Virus record (IMG/VR): IMGVR_UViG_3300042542_001465
Coordinates: 1-39,314 of that record
DNA length: 39,314 bases
Reading direction: 5' to 3' (one strand)
Origin: a virus
A model generated the notes under the pieces. The model was given only the letters and a program-made list of their open reading frames with translations, did no database searches and had not been told where the DNA came from. This document shows positions 1 through 7,097 of this stretch, piece by piece. The stretch's first letter is position 1. Every line of letters begins with the position of its first letter. The position numbers and the translations under genes were made by a program.

Positions 1-127
1 ATGAATAGAATAACATCAAGAATAACCGTACTGCCAAAAGGCGAGCCAATCTTCAGCTATCAAGCTACTGAAATTAGCATCGTGGACGAAGCTGCTGGGC
101 CATTTATTGAAATAAAGCAATTCCCTC
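1..127. repeat. Terminal direct repeat, left copy (circular overlap)
   Basis: Bases 1-127 are identical to 39188-39314. The repeat starts exactly at an ATG and covers the 5' half of the first gene, so the contig closes into a circle of 39,187 bp. A length of exactly 127 equals a commonly used maximum de Bruijn k-mer, so this is most simply an assembly overlap and not a packaged terminal repeat. Confidence 0.95.
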
Positions 128-237
128 CAGAGGGGGATGAGCAATCCATTAAGCTCAATGTTGAGGAATGGCCATTCATTGAGAACGCCATTGATAAGAT
201 CATCCAAGAAATCGAGAAGCTGGAGGAGAAGCTATGA
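1..237 (+). CDS. Hypothetical protein, 78 aa
   Basis: Small acidic protein of unknown function. Residues about 1-45 look beta-rich, and the C-terminal third (about 54-78) is a charged amphipathic helix rich in Glu and Lys, probably a coiled coil. The ATG follows an A/C-rich leader (TTTAACAACC at the contig end) with no SD sequence. The stop overlaps the next start (ATGA), so the two are translationally coupled. It is part of the early plus-strand operon that crosses the contig junction. The family was not recognised. Confidence 0.8.
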   Translation: MNRITSRITVLPKGEPIFSYQATEISIVDEAAGPFIEIKQFPPEGDEQSIKLNVEEWPFIENAIDKIIQEIEKLEEKL

Positions 238-602
238 AAACAGAACAAGCAATTAAAGTCCTGCGTGATTACAACCTGTGGCGCAGGGGCAATGAGGACA
301 TGGAGCAACCAGACCCACGGGAAATCGGAGAAGCCATTGACGATGTACTAATGGCCATTGGCGACATGGAGGAGGAAGCCAGACTCCATCGTGGGGCGAT
401 CACAGGCTGGCAAAACAAATGGGAATGCGCGGTTGACATGGCAGCCAAGGCTAAAGATGAGCGCGACGAGGCTCGTGCAGATCTGGGGCATCTTAAAGAA
501 CAATTGGATTACACCAGAAAACAACGCGATAAAATGGTGGATGACTTGGATCAACTTGTTTTAACTGTGAGCGATATTAGGGATGCTCGCGGAATGGTGT
601 AA
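234..602 (+). CDS. Hypothetical coiled-coil protein, 122 aa
   Basis: Starts within the stop of the previous gene (ATGA) behind a GGAGAAG ribosome site. The protein is almost entirely charged helix. Residues about 65-115 carry heptad-like Lys/Glu/Arg/Asp spacing typical of a coiled coil, followed by a short hydrophobic end. Such proteins are common fillers of phage early operons and may be oligomeric adaptors. No enzymatic motif is visible and the function is unknown. Confidence 0.78.
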   Translation: MKTEQAIKVLRDYNLWRRGNEDMEQPDPREIGEAIDDVLMAIGDMEEEARLHRGAITGWQNKWECAVDMAAKAKDERDEARADLGHLKEQLDYTRKQRDKMVDDLDQLVLTVSDIRDARGMV

Positions 603-632
603 GACAATGCTTAAATTTGACTAAACAACAAA

Positions 633-920
633 ATGAGTGAAACACTAGAGATAGAATTGCTTATGGAGGAGCTGGAAGAACAAGCTAGACTTCTCGGTAT
701 GAGTGCTGAGCGTGAGGTTGACCTAATGGCCAAGAACAGAAACCTTGAGAGAGCGTTAGAGAAAGCTGAAGCCGAACGCGACCTGTGGCGAGCAGAGGCC
801 CAACGCTGGCGCGAACAAGCCATAGACCTAGAAGCACAGATCGAGACGGCAATCAAGCGCATCCAATGGCGACAAGACAACCTAGATCGAGGCATCAAAG
901 AGCTAAAGGGTGACTATTGA
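633..920 (+). CDS. Hypothetical coiled-coil protein, 95 aa
   Basis: Highly charged, all-helical protein. Nearly the whole length (about 3-88) can form a coiled coil rich in Glu, Arg, Leu and Ala. The ATG follows an A/C-rich leader (CTAAACAACAAA) with no SD sequence. It may be a distant relative of the preceding coiled-coil gene. The final codons contain the -35 element of the promoter of the next gene. The function is unknown. Confidence 0.75.
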   Translation: MSETLEIELLMEELEEQARLLGMSAEREVDLMAKNRNLERALEKAEAERDLWRAEAQRWREQAIDLEAQIETAIKRIQWRQDNLDRGIKELKGDY

Positions 921-944
921 ATTTCCCGTAGGATCTGATACAAT
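917..944 (+). promoter_or_regulatory. Sigma70-like promoter with predicted leaderless start
   Basis: The -35 element is TTGAAT (917-922), followed by a 16-nt spacer and a -10 element TACAAT (939-944) preceded by TG, giving an extended -10. The ATG at 953 lies 8 nt after the -10, so initiation would fall at or a few bases before the start codon. The -35 sits over the stop region of the upstream gene. Confidence 0.6.
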
Positions 945-952
945 TTATACAT

Positions 953-1195
953 ATGGAAAAGAGATTTGAAAAGAAGGTAAAGAACCCCAAAACGGGTAGA
1001 ACAAAGACGGTTAAGTACGGACAGGCGGGTAAAGCGGCAGATGGCGGCGATAGGATTCGGCCAGGTACGGCCAAAGGCGATGCGTATTGTGCAAGGAGCG
1101 CGAAGATTAAGGGCGACTGGAAGGACGACCCGAACAGCCCGAACAACCTTTCGCGCAAGAAATGGCGTTGCCGTGGCTCAAAATCCATGAAATAA
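953..1195 (+). CDS. DUF6321-like small basic protein, 80 aa
   Basis: Very basic protein with a pattern seen repeatedly in phage genomes: an N-terminal NPKTGR...KTVKYGQ segment, then RIRPGTAKGDAYCARS, then NPNSPNNLS-like spacing and a KWRC end. From memory this matches the family named DUF6321; the role is unknown. The conserved Cys pair (residues 46 and 73 or so) could bind a metal or be structural. It has its own promoter immediately upstream and appears leaderless, unlike its neighbours. Identity of the family is fairly sure; function is not. Confidence 0.8.
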   Translation: MEKRFEKKVKNPKTGRTKTVKYGQAGKAADGGDRIRPGTAKGDAYCARSAKIKGDWKDDPNSPNNLSRKKWRCRGSKSMK

Positions 1196-1200
1196 CCACC

Positions 1201-1371
1201 ATGAGTGCTGGAAAGGGCGACTCACCCAGACGAGTAGATACGAAACGATACAACGAAAACTATGAACGAATCTTTAGAAAAACAACCATCGAACAGGAAG
1301 CTAAACCAGAAGCGGAAATTCAGTTTCGGGTCGGGGCGGAGGAGGAACCAACTCCAAGACAAGAAGATTAA
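1201..1371 (+). CDS. Conserved MSAGKGD-type small phage protein, 56 aa
   Basis: Begins MSAGKGDSPRRVD followed by a Tyr/Asn-rich stretch ending YERIFRK, a signature seen in many unrelated phages. The C-terminal half is Glu-rich and variable. The start at 1201 is chosen because this N-terminus is the conserved part; upstream in-frame codons overlap the previous gene. The leader is TAACCACC with no SD. Its last 110 nt overlap the next gene in another frame. The function is unknown. Confidence 0.75.
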   Translation: MSAGKGDSPRRVDTKRYNENYERIFRKTTIEQEAKPEAEIQFRVGAEEEPTPRQED

Positions 1372-1600
1372 CATCCGAGTCTCCCTCTCGGTGGAGACAT
1401 TTAAGCGGGTGGACAACCTTGCTAAGAGGCTGGATTGCTCGCTCTCAAGTGCGGTCGAGAGGCTAATCCGTACCCAAGAATCGGAGTCTATCGAGCCTAC
1501 ACGGGAGGTGAACTGGGACGAGTACAAGGCCAAGCGGCAGTTCTACCAGCTCACGGATGTTCTGGATGCCTCATTCCGCAGAAGGGGGCGTAAGGCATGA
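1262..1600 (+). CDS. Ribbon-helix-helix (CopG/Arc-like) DNA-binding protein, 112 aa
   Basis: Residues about 36-72 fit a ribbon-helix-helix fold: a short beta strand (INIRVSLSVE), a first helix (TFKRVDNLAKRL), a turn and a second helix (SLSSAVERLIRTQ). The N-terminal 35 residues are basic and low in complexity. The only ATG upstream of the beta strand is at 1262, inside the preceding gene, so a 110-nt out-of-frame overlap must be accepted unless a rare start is used. It probably represses early transcription or acts as an accessory replication protein. The stop overlaps the start of the next gene (ATGA). Confidence 0.72.
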   Translation: MNESLEKQPSNRKLNQKRKFSFGSGRRRNQLQDKKINIRVSLSVETFKRVDNLAKRLDCSLSSAVERLIRTQESESIEPTREVNWDEYKAKRQFYQLTDVLDASFRRRGRKA

Positions 1601-2184
1601 ATACTCTCAAAGGATTTCCAAAACGCTACGAGGATGCCCCAGAAGCCATTGGAGACGATTGGTGGGGTCATTACCGCCTAGCCCTCGCTACAATCGATTC
1701 TGGGGGCATTGTGGTGATGTACGGGACGAATGGCACGGGAAAGACCCGCATGGCCTACGAGCTTGCCAAGAAATGCGTACCAAAGGCCACACATTATTCC
1801 ATCGGCGGCATGGGTTGGAACGCCGGCAAGAAGGAAAGACCCGCCATTTACACCACAGCGGTCAACCTTTTCATGGAGATCAAGGACACATTCCGTCCAG
1901 ACTCGGAGCAATCGGAGCTATCCTTAGTCAAGAAGTACACTGACGCAGGTCTGCTGGTGCTGGATGAGTTCCAGGAGCGGGGGGAAACCCCCTTCGAGGA
2001 TAGGAAGATCACCAGTATTATCGACGCTCGTTATCAGAACGAAAGGCCGACCATCCTCATTTCCAACCACTCGCGGGAGGAGTTTGCCTCCAAGCTATCA
2101 GCGGCTGTGCTGGATAGAATCCGTGAGAACGGGGTTGGATTACACTTCAACTGGACAAGCTACAGGAAACAGGGTAGCATCTAG
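1597..2184 (+). CDS. DnaC-like AAA+ helicase loader, 195 aa
   Basis: AAA+ ATPase of the DnaC/DnaI type, which loads the replicative helicase onto DNA. Walker A is GTNGTGKT (43-50), Walker B is GLLVLDEF (118-125), sensor 1 is Asn157 in ILISNHS, and an arginine-finger region LDRIREN lies near 172-178. At 195 aa it is near the length of the ATPase core and lacks a long N-terminal helicase-binding extension, although residues 1-35 may serve. No phage helicase is encoded, so it probably acts on host DnaB. It is the last gene of the early operon, coupled to the upstream gene by ATGA and followed by a terminator. Confidence 0.88.
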   Translation: MNTLKGFPKRYEDAPEAIGDDWWGHYRLALATIDSGGIVVMYGTNGTGKTRMAYELAKKCVPKATHYSIGGMGWNAGKKERPAIYTTAVNLFMEIKDTFRPDSEQSELSLVKKYTDAGLLVLDEFQERGETPFEDRKITSIIDARYQNERPTILISNHSREEFASKLSAAVLDRIRENGVGLHFNWTSYRKQGSI

Positions 2185-2192
2185 CCAACAAC

Positions 2193-2237
2193 ACCCCCGA
2201 CGCCTCTTGACAAAGCGCACCAACGGGGGTTTCTTTT
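2193..2237 (+). terminator. Rho-independent terminator of the early operon
   Basis: A 7-bp GC-rich stem, ACCCCCG (2193-2199) with CGGGGGT (2224-2230), is followed by TTCTTTT. The 24-nt loop is long. It lies 9 nt after the helicase-loader stop, between two converging operons. A second hairpin, ATGGAC/GTCCAT (2246-2251/2259-2264), lies just downstream and may help in either direction. Nothing else is seen in the gap to 2352. Confidence 0.7.
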
Positions 2238-2352
2238 ATGCAGGAATGGACATATTACGTCCATAATTGCGTACGCTTGCACATAATTCGATGTAATGTA
2301 TGGCATTTCAGCCAATAAGTTGCTAAAATGTGTACTTAATCGTACATATCCG

Positions 2353-2568
2353 TCACTTAATGGAATAGTAATGACCCTTGGAGGTCTTGCGCAGGGCGAA
2401 CTTACCCTCTTTGACTGCGCGGTTCAGCAACCTTCGTGCGCCTTCTACATGCATGTCCGCCTTATCTGCGAACTCATGAGCGGTGAACTCATCGTCACGC
2501 TTCGGCTGCTCGATGGCAGTTAGTTTCAACGCTTGCTCTAATGCGGTCAGTGCTTGTTTCGTTTTCAT
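2353..2568 (-). CDS. Small winged-HTH-like DNA-binding protein, 71 aa
   Basis: Residues about 26-70 read as a helix-turn-helix with a wing: DEFTAHEFADKADMHVEGARR, then LLNRAVKEGKF and a beta hairpin ending in GHYYSIK. This suits a small transcriptional regulator. It is the last gene of the late minus-strand unit and faces the end of the early operon. The ATG at 2568 follows an ACGACAACA leader without SD. The target is unknown. Confidence 0.7.
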   Translation of the reverse strand: MKTKQALTALEQALKLTAIEQPKRDDEFTAHEFADKADMHVEGARRLLNRAVKEGKFALRKTSKGHYYSIK

Positions 2569-2608
2569 TGTTGTCGTTCGGATACATTGGTTTCATGTGG
2601 TCGCTCGG

Positions 2609-3340
2609 CTACAGGAGGCCCATCGGGGAGATCCAGTCGTTGCCTTCCTTGATGACATTCCACGCCTGCCATGCCCCAGTCTTCTCGTTGATGAGTCCAT
2701 ACAGGAAGCCGTTGCGCCATGCTAGTTTAGCAGGAGTGCGGTCGGCATAGGATAGTTGGTCAATGTCGGCAAGGCATCCAACGCTAAACGAGGATTGACC
2801 CTCGATGTGACGAGCTACATAGACATCTGGCTTGTGGACATGGCCGTGGATACAGGCTCCCCAGTTCTCAAAGTGGCTCTTAGCTGGGTACATCGTAGCC
2901 CTAAACCCGTGGATGAACTTTGGCCCACCCTCGGGAAGCGTTAGGTATTTACTGATGTGATACGGAACCCACTTAATCTTGCGCTTACGGAACTCGTCCT
3001 CGGAGGCTTGTGCCAGTTTAGCACAATGTTCACGAAGCATGCCGTCAGCGCACTTGGTTGAGTTCATCCAGATGCGGTCGTCATGGTTCCCAAGGGTGAG
3101 ATAGTCCGGCTTAAACTCATCAAGAAATTCAAGGCCCATTTGATAGTCCTCAGAAATCCCATCTGCTTTCTCCTCTGGGCTACAGCCTCTACGGAGTGGC
3201 GAGAAATCCCATAGATCACCGAGGTGTATCTTGTGGTGTGGCTTCCAACTTTTAGCGAAGTCGAGTATCTTCTTTTTAGCTTCTTCCGAAACTAGGCAAC
3301 CATGGTTATCGGCTGCGACGAGGAACTTTTTGTAGCTCAT
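2609..3340 (-). CDS. Calcineurin-like metallophosphoesterase, 243 aa
   Basis: All five metallophosphoesterase motifs are present: DNH (Asp11, His13), GDLWD (41-45), GNHD (84-87), His144 in FIHGF and GHVH (166-169). These bind two metal ions and hydrolyse phosphoester bonds; the substrate could be nucleic acid, nucleotide or phosphoprotein. The start is set at 3340, not at an upstream GTG-type codon at 3373, because 3340-3337 forms an ATGA junction with the stop of the preceding gene. It sits after the lysis genes, so a role late in infection is possible but not shown. Confidence 0.85.
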   Translation of the reverse strand: MSYKKFLVAADNHGCLVSEEAKKKILDFAKSWKPHHKIHLGDLWDFSPLRRGCSPEEKADGISEDYQMGLEFLDEFKPDYLTLGNHDDRIWMNSTKCADGMLREHCAKLAQASEDEFRKRKIKWVPYHISKYLTLPEGGPKFIHGFRATMYPAKSHFENWGACIHGHVHKPDVYVARHIEGQSSFSVGCLADIDQLSYADRTPAKLAWRNGFLYGLINEKTGAWQAWNVIKEGNDWISPMGLL

Positions 3341-3633
3341 TGTTTTAGTTTTGTTTGTTGGAGTTTTCCCCACGCTGGGAAAAACAGGTGATCAAGGCAA
3401 CGCACAACACCCTCCTCCACTTCCTCGAAAGGTTTGCAATGCGCGATGCCTCCGATGGCGAAGGCGGCGTGCATCATTTCATGGCGTAGGGTGTCTGTCA
3501 TTTCCTTGATGTGACCTTTCCTAAGGCTTATCGTGAGATCGTCAAGCGAAAAACTACCGAAATCTTCAAGATTTTCGACAATCGCAATCTTCACCCGCAA
3601 CCCACCGATATGGATATGCTTGGGAATGTTCAT
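3337..3633 (-). CDS. Putative zinc metallopeptidase (HExxH), 98 aa
   Basis: Contains HEMMHA within a helix (about residues 51-57), the zinc-binding HExxH core of small gluzincin-like peptidases found in many phages, with a conserved downstream Glu-rich helix (EEVEEGVVRCLD). The start at 3633 makes an ATGA overlap with the upstream HNH gene; an alternative ATG at 3648 would add five residues. The substrate is unknown. A protease role in virion maturation or host takeover is inference only. Confidence 0.72.
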   Translation of the reverse strand: MNIPKHIHIGGLRVKIAIVENLEDFGSFSLDDLTISLRKGHIKEMTDTLRHEMMHAAFAIGGIAHCKPFEEVEEGVVRCLDHLFFPAWGKLQQTKLKQ

Positions 3634-4211
3634 CGCGTAGCTTGGCATCGGTTGAGGATTCCAGCGTATTCGCCATGCAATTCGATTGCTTTTTGTCTGC
3701 GTATTTTCACGGCATCCTCAATGTTTTTGTATCGGCCAAGGAACAGCGTGACACCCTTGTGTCCAATTTGAGCCATCCATAGCTGTGTTCTTTTACACCA
3801 TGTTATCCCTGTATGTCCAGACTTGTTGTTGGATTGAAGGCTTTTGTTGCAAGCGTTTTGCCTTCTGCTTGCTATCCTTAGATTGGATGGGTGGTTATTT
3901 GTTCCGTCACCATCAATGTGGTCAACCTCTTTATCCGTTGGATCAAATCCATTAGTCATCGCAAATATGATTCTATGGACTGGATACACAACTTGATTGA
4001 CCTTCACTAAATAAAATTTACATCCATCTGCGTTCGTAGCCAAATGCCCAGCCATTTTCCCAGAATCTCTCGTCTGAGTCATTCGCCATCCCCTGTTTGT
4101 TTTAAAATGACATCTTGGCCTTTTATTCCAGATGACCCCTGATGGAGATTCATTTGATATGGTGAAGCATTCATTTAAGTAATGCACATCCGGCAGCTTG
4201 TTCGCTTTCAT
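3630..4211 (-). CDS. HNH homing endonuclease with AP2-like domain, 193 aa
   Basis: Free-standing HNH endonuclease. The HNH_3-type core contains His79 (VHRIIFAM), Asp97-His98 (EVDHIDG) and Asn110 (SNLRIAS), and residues about 131-165 resemble the AP2 DNA-binding domain common in such genes. It would cut DNA at a target site and spread by recombination. The ATG at 4211 is preferred over a GTG at 4220 because a strong promoter places the transcript start at about 4212. It is inserted between the endolysin and the metallopeptidase genes. Confidence 0.88.
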   Translation of the reverse strand: MKANKLPDVHYLNECFTISNESPSGVIWNKRPRCHFKTNRGWRMTQTRDSGKMAGHLATNADGCKFYLVKVNQVVYPVHRIIFAMTNGFDPTDKEVDHIDGDGTNNHPSNLRIASRRQNACNKSLQSNNKSGHTGITWCKRTQLWMAQIGHKGVTLFLGRYKNIEDAVKIRRQKAIELHGEYAGILNRCQATR

Positions 4212-4218
4212 TGAAAGC

Positions 4219-4246
4219 ACTATAAATCAAGCGCATTTATTGTCAA
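4219..4246 (-). promoter_or_regulatory. Sigma70 promoter of the HNH gene, predicted leaderless
   Basis: On the minus strand there is a perfect -35 TTGACA (plus 4241-4246), a 16-nt spacer and a -10 TATAGT (plus 4219-4224). Seven nt separate the -10 from the ATG at 4211, so transcription should begin right at the start codon. The promoter lies in the short gap after the endolysin stop. CCCACTTGACA around the -35 also occurs upstream of the HNH gene at 18015. Confidence 0.75.
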
Positions 4247-4253
4247 GTGGGTA

Positions 4254-4850
4254 TTATCTCGTGCTTTGGAAATGCATCGCATCCCTCCCAATTGACCAAC
4301 CAAGTCCATTCCAGCCTTCTCTAGCAAAAATCTCCATTATTTCGATGGGCATGTTGGATCTGCTGGGCCAATGCTCGCGGTTGCCGTTCGTGCTGGGGGC
4401 TAGGTCGATAGCTGCCCCTCTAGCGTGCAGGGAGGGCAGGGAACCACCTCTCATTGGTCGGTTGTTATAGACCCCACCATATTCCTTCAGCACCCAAGCG
4501 TGGGGCGTTTTAGCGATGTTCTCCAGAATGCGGCGCAGGCTTGGAGCTACCTTGTGGTGACACCTAATGGACTTAACATTCTTGCCGTCATAGCGGATGT
4601 CGAGGTCATTGACGGCAAGGTTGACCAATTGGGACTCATCTCCCGGTCGTCCGTAGAACTTGGTGAGTGCCGCTTGATCCTGCGTGGGCCAAGGGTGGTC
4701 TTTGGGCATGAGACTGCGGAGGTATTCCTTGCACTTGGCTACGGACTTCTCCCCCCAGAATCCATCTGGAGTGGCTCCTACACGCTTCTGAAGCTCAATG
4801 ATCTGGTGGTATTGCATATGGTTGAATGTTACACCATAGGTCAAGACCAC
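4254..4850 (-). CDS. M15-family peptidoglycan peptidase (endolysin), 198 aa
   Basis: The C-terminal half shows M15 D-Ala-D-Ala carboxypeptidase-like zinc ligands: His142 and Asp149 in SLHARGAAIDL, and His193 in DAMHFQ. Residues about 15-45 (LQKRVGATPDGFWGEKSV) resemble a peptidoglycan-binding repeat. It would cleave the peptide cross-links of the host wall at lysis. The 4850 start is GTG with a weak AGTAGG upstream; an internal ATG at 4817 is the alternative. It follows two tiny membrane proteins, forming a lysis cassette. Confidence 0.87.
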   Translation of the reverse strand: MVLTYGVTFNHMQYHQIIELQKRVGATPDGFWGEKSVAKCKEYLRSLMPKDHPWPTQDQAALTKFYGRPGDESQLVNLAVNDLDIRYDGKNVKSIRCHHKVAPSLRRILENIAKTPHAWVLKEYGGVYNNRPMRGGSLPSLHARGAAIDLAPSTNGNREHWPSRSNMPIEIMEIFAREGWNGLGWSIGRDAMHFQSTR

Positions 4851-4860
4851 CTTAACCTAC

Positions 4861-5037
4861 TCACCGCTTTTTAAGCAGCTGGTAGGCAGAAATCAAGCCA
4901 ACAATGATGCCGATTCCAAGCGAGGTTATTCGCATTCCCCACTCGATTTGCTCTTGCAGGGAGGTGACAAGGCCGAGAACGGGTACTACGCTGCCCACAA
5001 TGCCGTGTGCTGCGTCTCTAGAGGCATCTGCGCTCAT
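4861..5037 (-). CDS. Small membrane protein, holin-like, 58 aa
   Basis: Short gene directly upstream of the endolysin. The N-terminal half is polar, with one hydrophobic stretch near residues 13-22 and a clear transmembrane helix near 37-51 (SLGIGIIVGLISAY), followed by a basic tail LLKKR. Its ATG overlaps the stop of the preceding small membrane gene (ATGA at 5037-5034). Position and topology suggest a holin or a holin partner; sequence alone cannot decide. Confidence 0.72.
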   Translation of the reverse strand: MSADASRDAAHGIVGSVVPVLGLVTSLQEQIEWGMRITSLGIGIIVGLISAYQLLKKR

Positions 5038-5186
5038 TTGTTGTCCCGTGCTTTGATGAGGCCGATGCCAGCCGTTACAGCGGCAAATGCGCCCATGAAG
5101 TCGGGTGCTCCACCTTTGAGGACTTGAACGCCCACATTAGCGAGCGTTGCAACGATAGTTAAAATGCCGAGTGCGGTAGTTTTCAT
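5034..5186 (-). CDS. Small membrane protein, holin-like, 50 aa
   Basis: MKTTALGILTIV start followed by an N-terminal hydrophobic segment (about 5-22), a short loop with GGAPDF, and a second hydrophobic segment (about 31-44) ending GLIKARDNK. Two-helix proteins of this kind are common beside phage endolysins. It is likely one half of the lysis membrane system with the 58-aa gene it overlaps. The leader is AGAATAATACAT with no SD. Confidence 0.72.
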   Translation of the reverse strand: MKTTALGILTIVATLANVGVQVLKGGAPDFMGAFAAVTAGIGLIKARDNK

Positions 5187-5191
5187 ATGTA

Positions 5192-5491
5192 TTATTCTGT
5201 TGGAATTATATCGGACGGAGAAATTGTTACGCGAGCGGACATTCCACCGAGGTCGTCAATGATTTGAGTGAACTCTGGGAAGTCAGCAGGCGTTGAGGGC
5301 GGGTTGCCACGGAGCGGGGTGTCGAGGGTCTGGTCGTCACACGGGACAAACACCAGTCCAGAGTACATTCCAGCAACGATAGGATACTGACCCGGTAGCC
5401 AGAAGACTGGAAGCCCACGGGATGTCTGAGCTAATGCCACGGCATCATTTGCCGCTTTCGCCTGTTCTTGAGTGACTGCGAATCCGATCAT
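5192..5491 (-). CDS. Hypothetical protein, 99 aa
   Basis: Begins MIGFAVTQEQAKAAND with a short Ala/Gln-rich helix, followed by a Pro/Gly-rich, probably beta region. There is no signal peptide and no recognised motif. Coupled by ATGA to the upstream LamG-like structural gene, so it may be its chaperone or a tail accessory protein. The family was not recognised. Confidence 0.72.
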   Translation of the reverse strand: MIGFAVTQEQAKAANDAVALAQTSRGLPVFWLPGQYPIVAGMYSGLVFVPCDDQTLDTPLRGNPPSTPADFPEFTQIIDDLGGMSARVTISPSDIIPTE

Positions 5492-6321
5492 GGTAGCGTT
5501 AGTCCTGTGCAGGTTTCCCAGAGGTTCTTGAGCGCGAGGCTGAATGACTCTGCTTGCGCTGCGGTTAGGCCGAGTCCCATGCCGTAAGCGCCAAATCTGA
5601 CAGTAGATGGCGCGAAAGAACCAAAAGTACCATTTGAATTGGTTGCCATAAAGGTCATTGTCTGAGTCGTAACCAAAACTGGAGAGGTTGCCGTGGCTTC
5701 ATTTACTGTGGTCACGAATCCAGATGATGTCCTTTTGTAAGCAGAATTAGTGGTGCTGGTAGTTCTGGATGCTATCAGGACAGACCGAGCATCGGTTTCT
5801 GAATATGACACAGTAGACTGTGTGAAAACAGCAACATTACGAGTGCCTGTTCCTCCCGATCTAAAGCCAGTTCGACTTGAATTGCTGGAATCTTGAACCG
5901 AACCAAGCACTTGGTTTCCGTTAATTGCAGATGTTGCAGTAACCAAGCAATAAATACTACCAGATGATGTACTTAATCCCAATGTAGATGGGCTAGAATC
6001 AAACAAGAAATAAGCACTCGTTCCATTCCCAGTAACATATCCATTCGCATGAGTTGGAGTGCTAATAAATGACCCGCTCAAAGTTGAGATCATATCGATA
6101 GCGTTCGGAGATGCGCTCGCCCAGATCGGGAAATAAAGACGCTTCAACTGAGAATACCAACCTCCAGCTTTCGCGGTCTTGTAGAAGTTATTGATAGCTG
6201 TGCGCTGTGCCCCGCTGACAGTTGCCCCAGCCGCGACTACGGCATTGATATAAGCTTTTGCGGACGGGTCTAGACCACCAGCCTGTGTACCATTTAGTTG
6301 ATATCCGTAAGCGTATTGCAT
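5488..6321 (-). CDS. Putative tail/receptor-binding protein with LamG-like domain, 277 aa
   Basis: Residues about 17-75 hold a conserved phage segment (LDPSAKAYINAVVAAGATV ... GGWYSQLKRLYFPIW). The rest is Ser/Thr/Gly-rich beta sequence resembling concanavalin/LamG-like jelly rolls seen in appendage proteins. It would bind sugars on the host surface or decorate the virion. Overlaps its neighbours by ATGA (5491-5488) and by one base at 6321, between the connector and the lysis genes. A structural role is likely; receptor binding is inference. Confidence 0.68.
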   Translation of the reverse strand: MQYAYGYQLNGTQAGGLDPSAKAYINAVVAAGATVSGAQRTAINNFYKTAKAGGWYSQLKRLYFPIWASASPNAIDMISTLSGSFISTPTHANGYVTGNGTSAYFLFDSSPSTLGLSTSSGSIYCLVTATSAINGNQVLGSVQDSSNSSRTGFRSGGTGTRNVAVFTQSTVSYSETDARSVLIASRTTSTTNSAYKRTSSGFVTTVNEATATSPVLVTTQTMTFMATNSNGTFGSFAPSTVRFGAYGMGLGLTAAQAESFSLALKNLWETCTGLTLP

Positions 6322-7097
6322 TACCAGCGAAGTTGCATGTTAGCGTTAGTGCGGATGCGATTGCTCACAAACCCGCTTGTGTGATTCTCGTCTAGGCGGA
6401 TTAGCTCTTCCGTAAGAAGTGCTTCAGCCTCTTGGTCGGCAAGTGCTGCCTTCTCCTGCTGTCCTTCAGCACGGAGGTAGTCGGCGTATGTGCCGTGGGC
6501 CAGGTACTGAAACCACTCTGCGGGAACGTTGGATGTCTCACCAGCACCATCACCATAGGTATCTGCAAACTGCGCCTTGTAGGTAAGGAATGCGGTAGAT
6601 GGGTTAAGATCGCCAGCAACCAGAGTCGCGCCTTCAGCGGTCACGGTGAAATCAAACTCCTGCACGGAGGAGGCAATATACGGGGCTTGTTTAAAGAAGC
6701 GCAGGAAGGTGTCCACGCTGCTCTTCCCAGTCTCAGAGTATGGGACATAGCCAAGGGCTGGGCGAGCCGTGCCAGTGCCAGTTCCAGCACCAGTAGCGAC
6801 GAAATACTCGCCAACCGTGTTTGCGCTAGAACCAATGGCGGTGAAGTCGGTGTTACCAACGGTTGCGATAAAGTAGCCACTACCAGAGACGATAGCGGTT
6901 GCGGCAATAGGGTCGCTGGACAGGTAACGCTCTTCGCCAATCTTGAGGAAGCGTGTCCAGTAGTTGCTGGAGCGGTAAGCCCTCTGCGCCCTGCGGTTGA
7001 TTAGTGCCTTAATGCGTCCAGTTTCGATGCTGGCGAACACCACGCCACACAGGGCTTGTATCAGCGCAAATAGGTCAGCGTAGGTTCTGGTCTGCAT
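6321..7097 (-). CDS. Putative head-tail connector (adaptor) protein, 258 aa
   Basis: An N-terminal helical part (ALINRRAQRAYRSSNYWTRFL) and a C-terminal helical part (PAEWFQYLAHGTYADYLRAE ... LLTEELIRLDENH) flank a Gly/Thr-rich beta insert (about 65-110). This helical layout, its position after the capsid genes and its length fit podoviral adaptor proteins that join portal to tail. The one-base TAATG overlap at 7097 couples it to the upstream gene. Confidence 0.65.
   Translation of the reverse strand: MQTRTYADLFALIQALCGVVFASIETGRIKALINRRAQRAYRSSNYWTRFLKIGEERYLSSDPIAATAIVSGSGYFIATVGNTDFTAIGSSANTVGEYFVATGAGTGTGTARPALGYVPYSETGKSSVDTFLRFFKQAPYIASSVQEFDFTVTAEGATLVAGDLNPSTAFLTYKAQFADTYGDGAGETSNVPAEWFQYLAHGTYADYLRAEGQQEKAALADQEAEALLTEELIRLDENHTSGFVSNRIRTNANMQLRW

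Noticed and set aside
2296-2523. Plus-strand 75-codon ORF opposite the HTH gene.
   Set aside because: It is the antisense shadow of a protein with a sensible HTH pattern and has no promoter or ribosome site.
3341-3373. Upstream start of the metallophosphoesterase at 3373.
   Set aside because: It adds 11 polar residues overlapping the previous gene, while 3340 gives a clean ATGA junction used throughout this genome.
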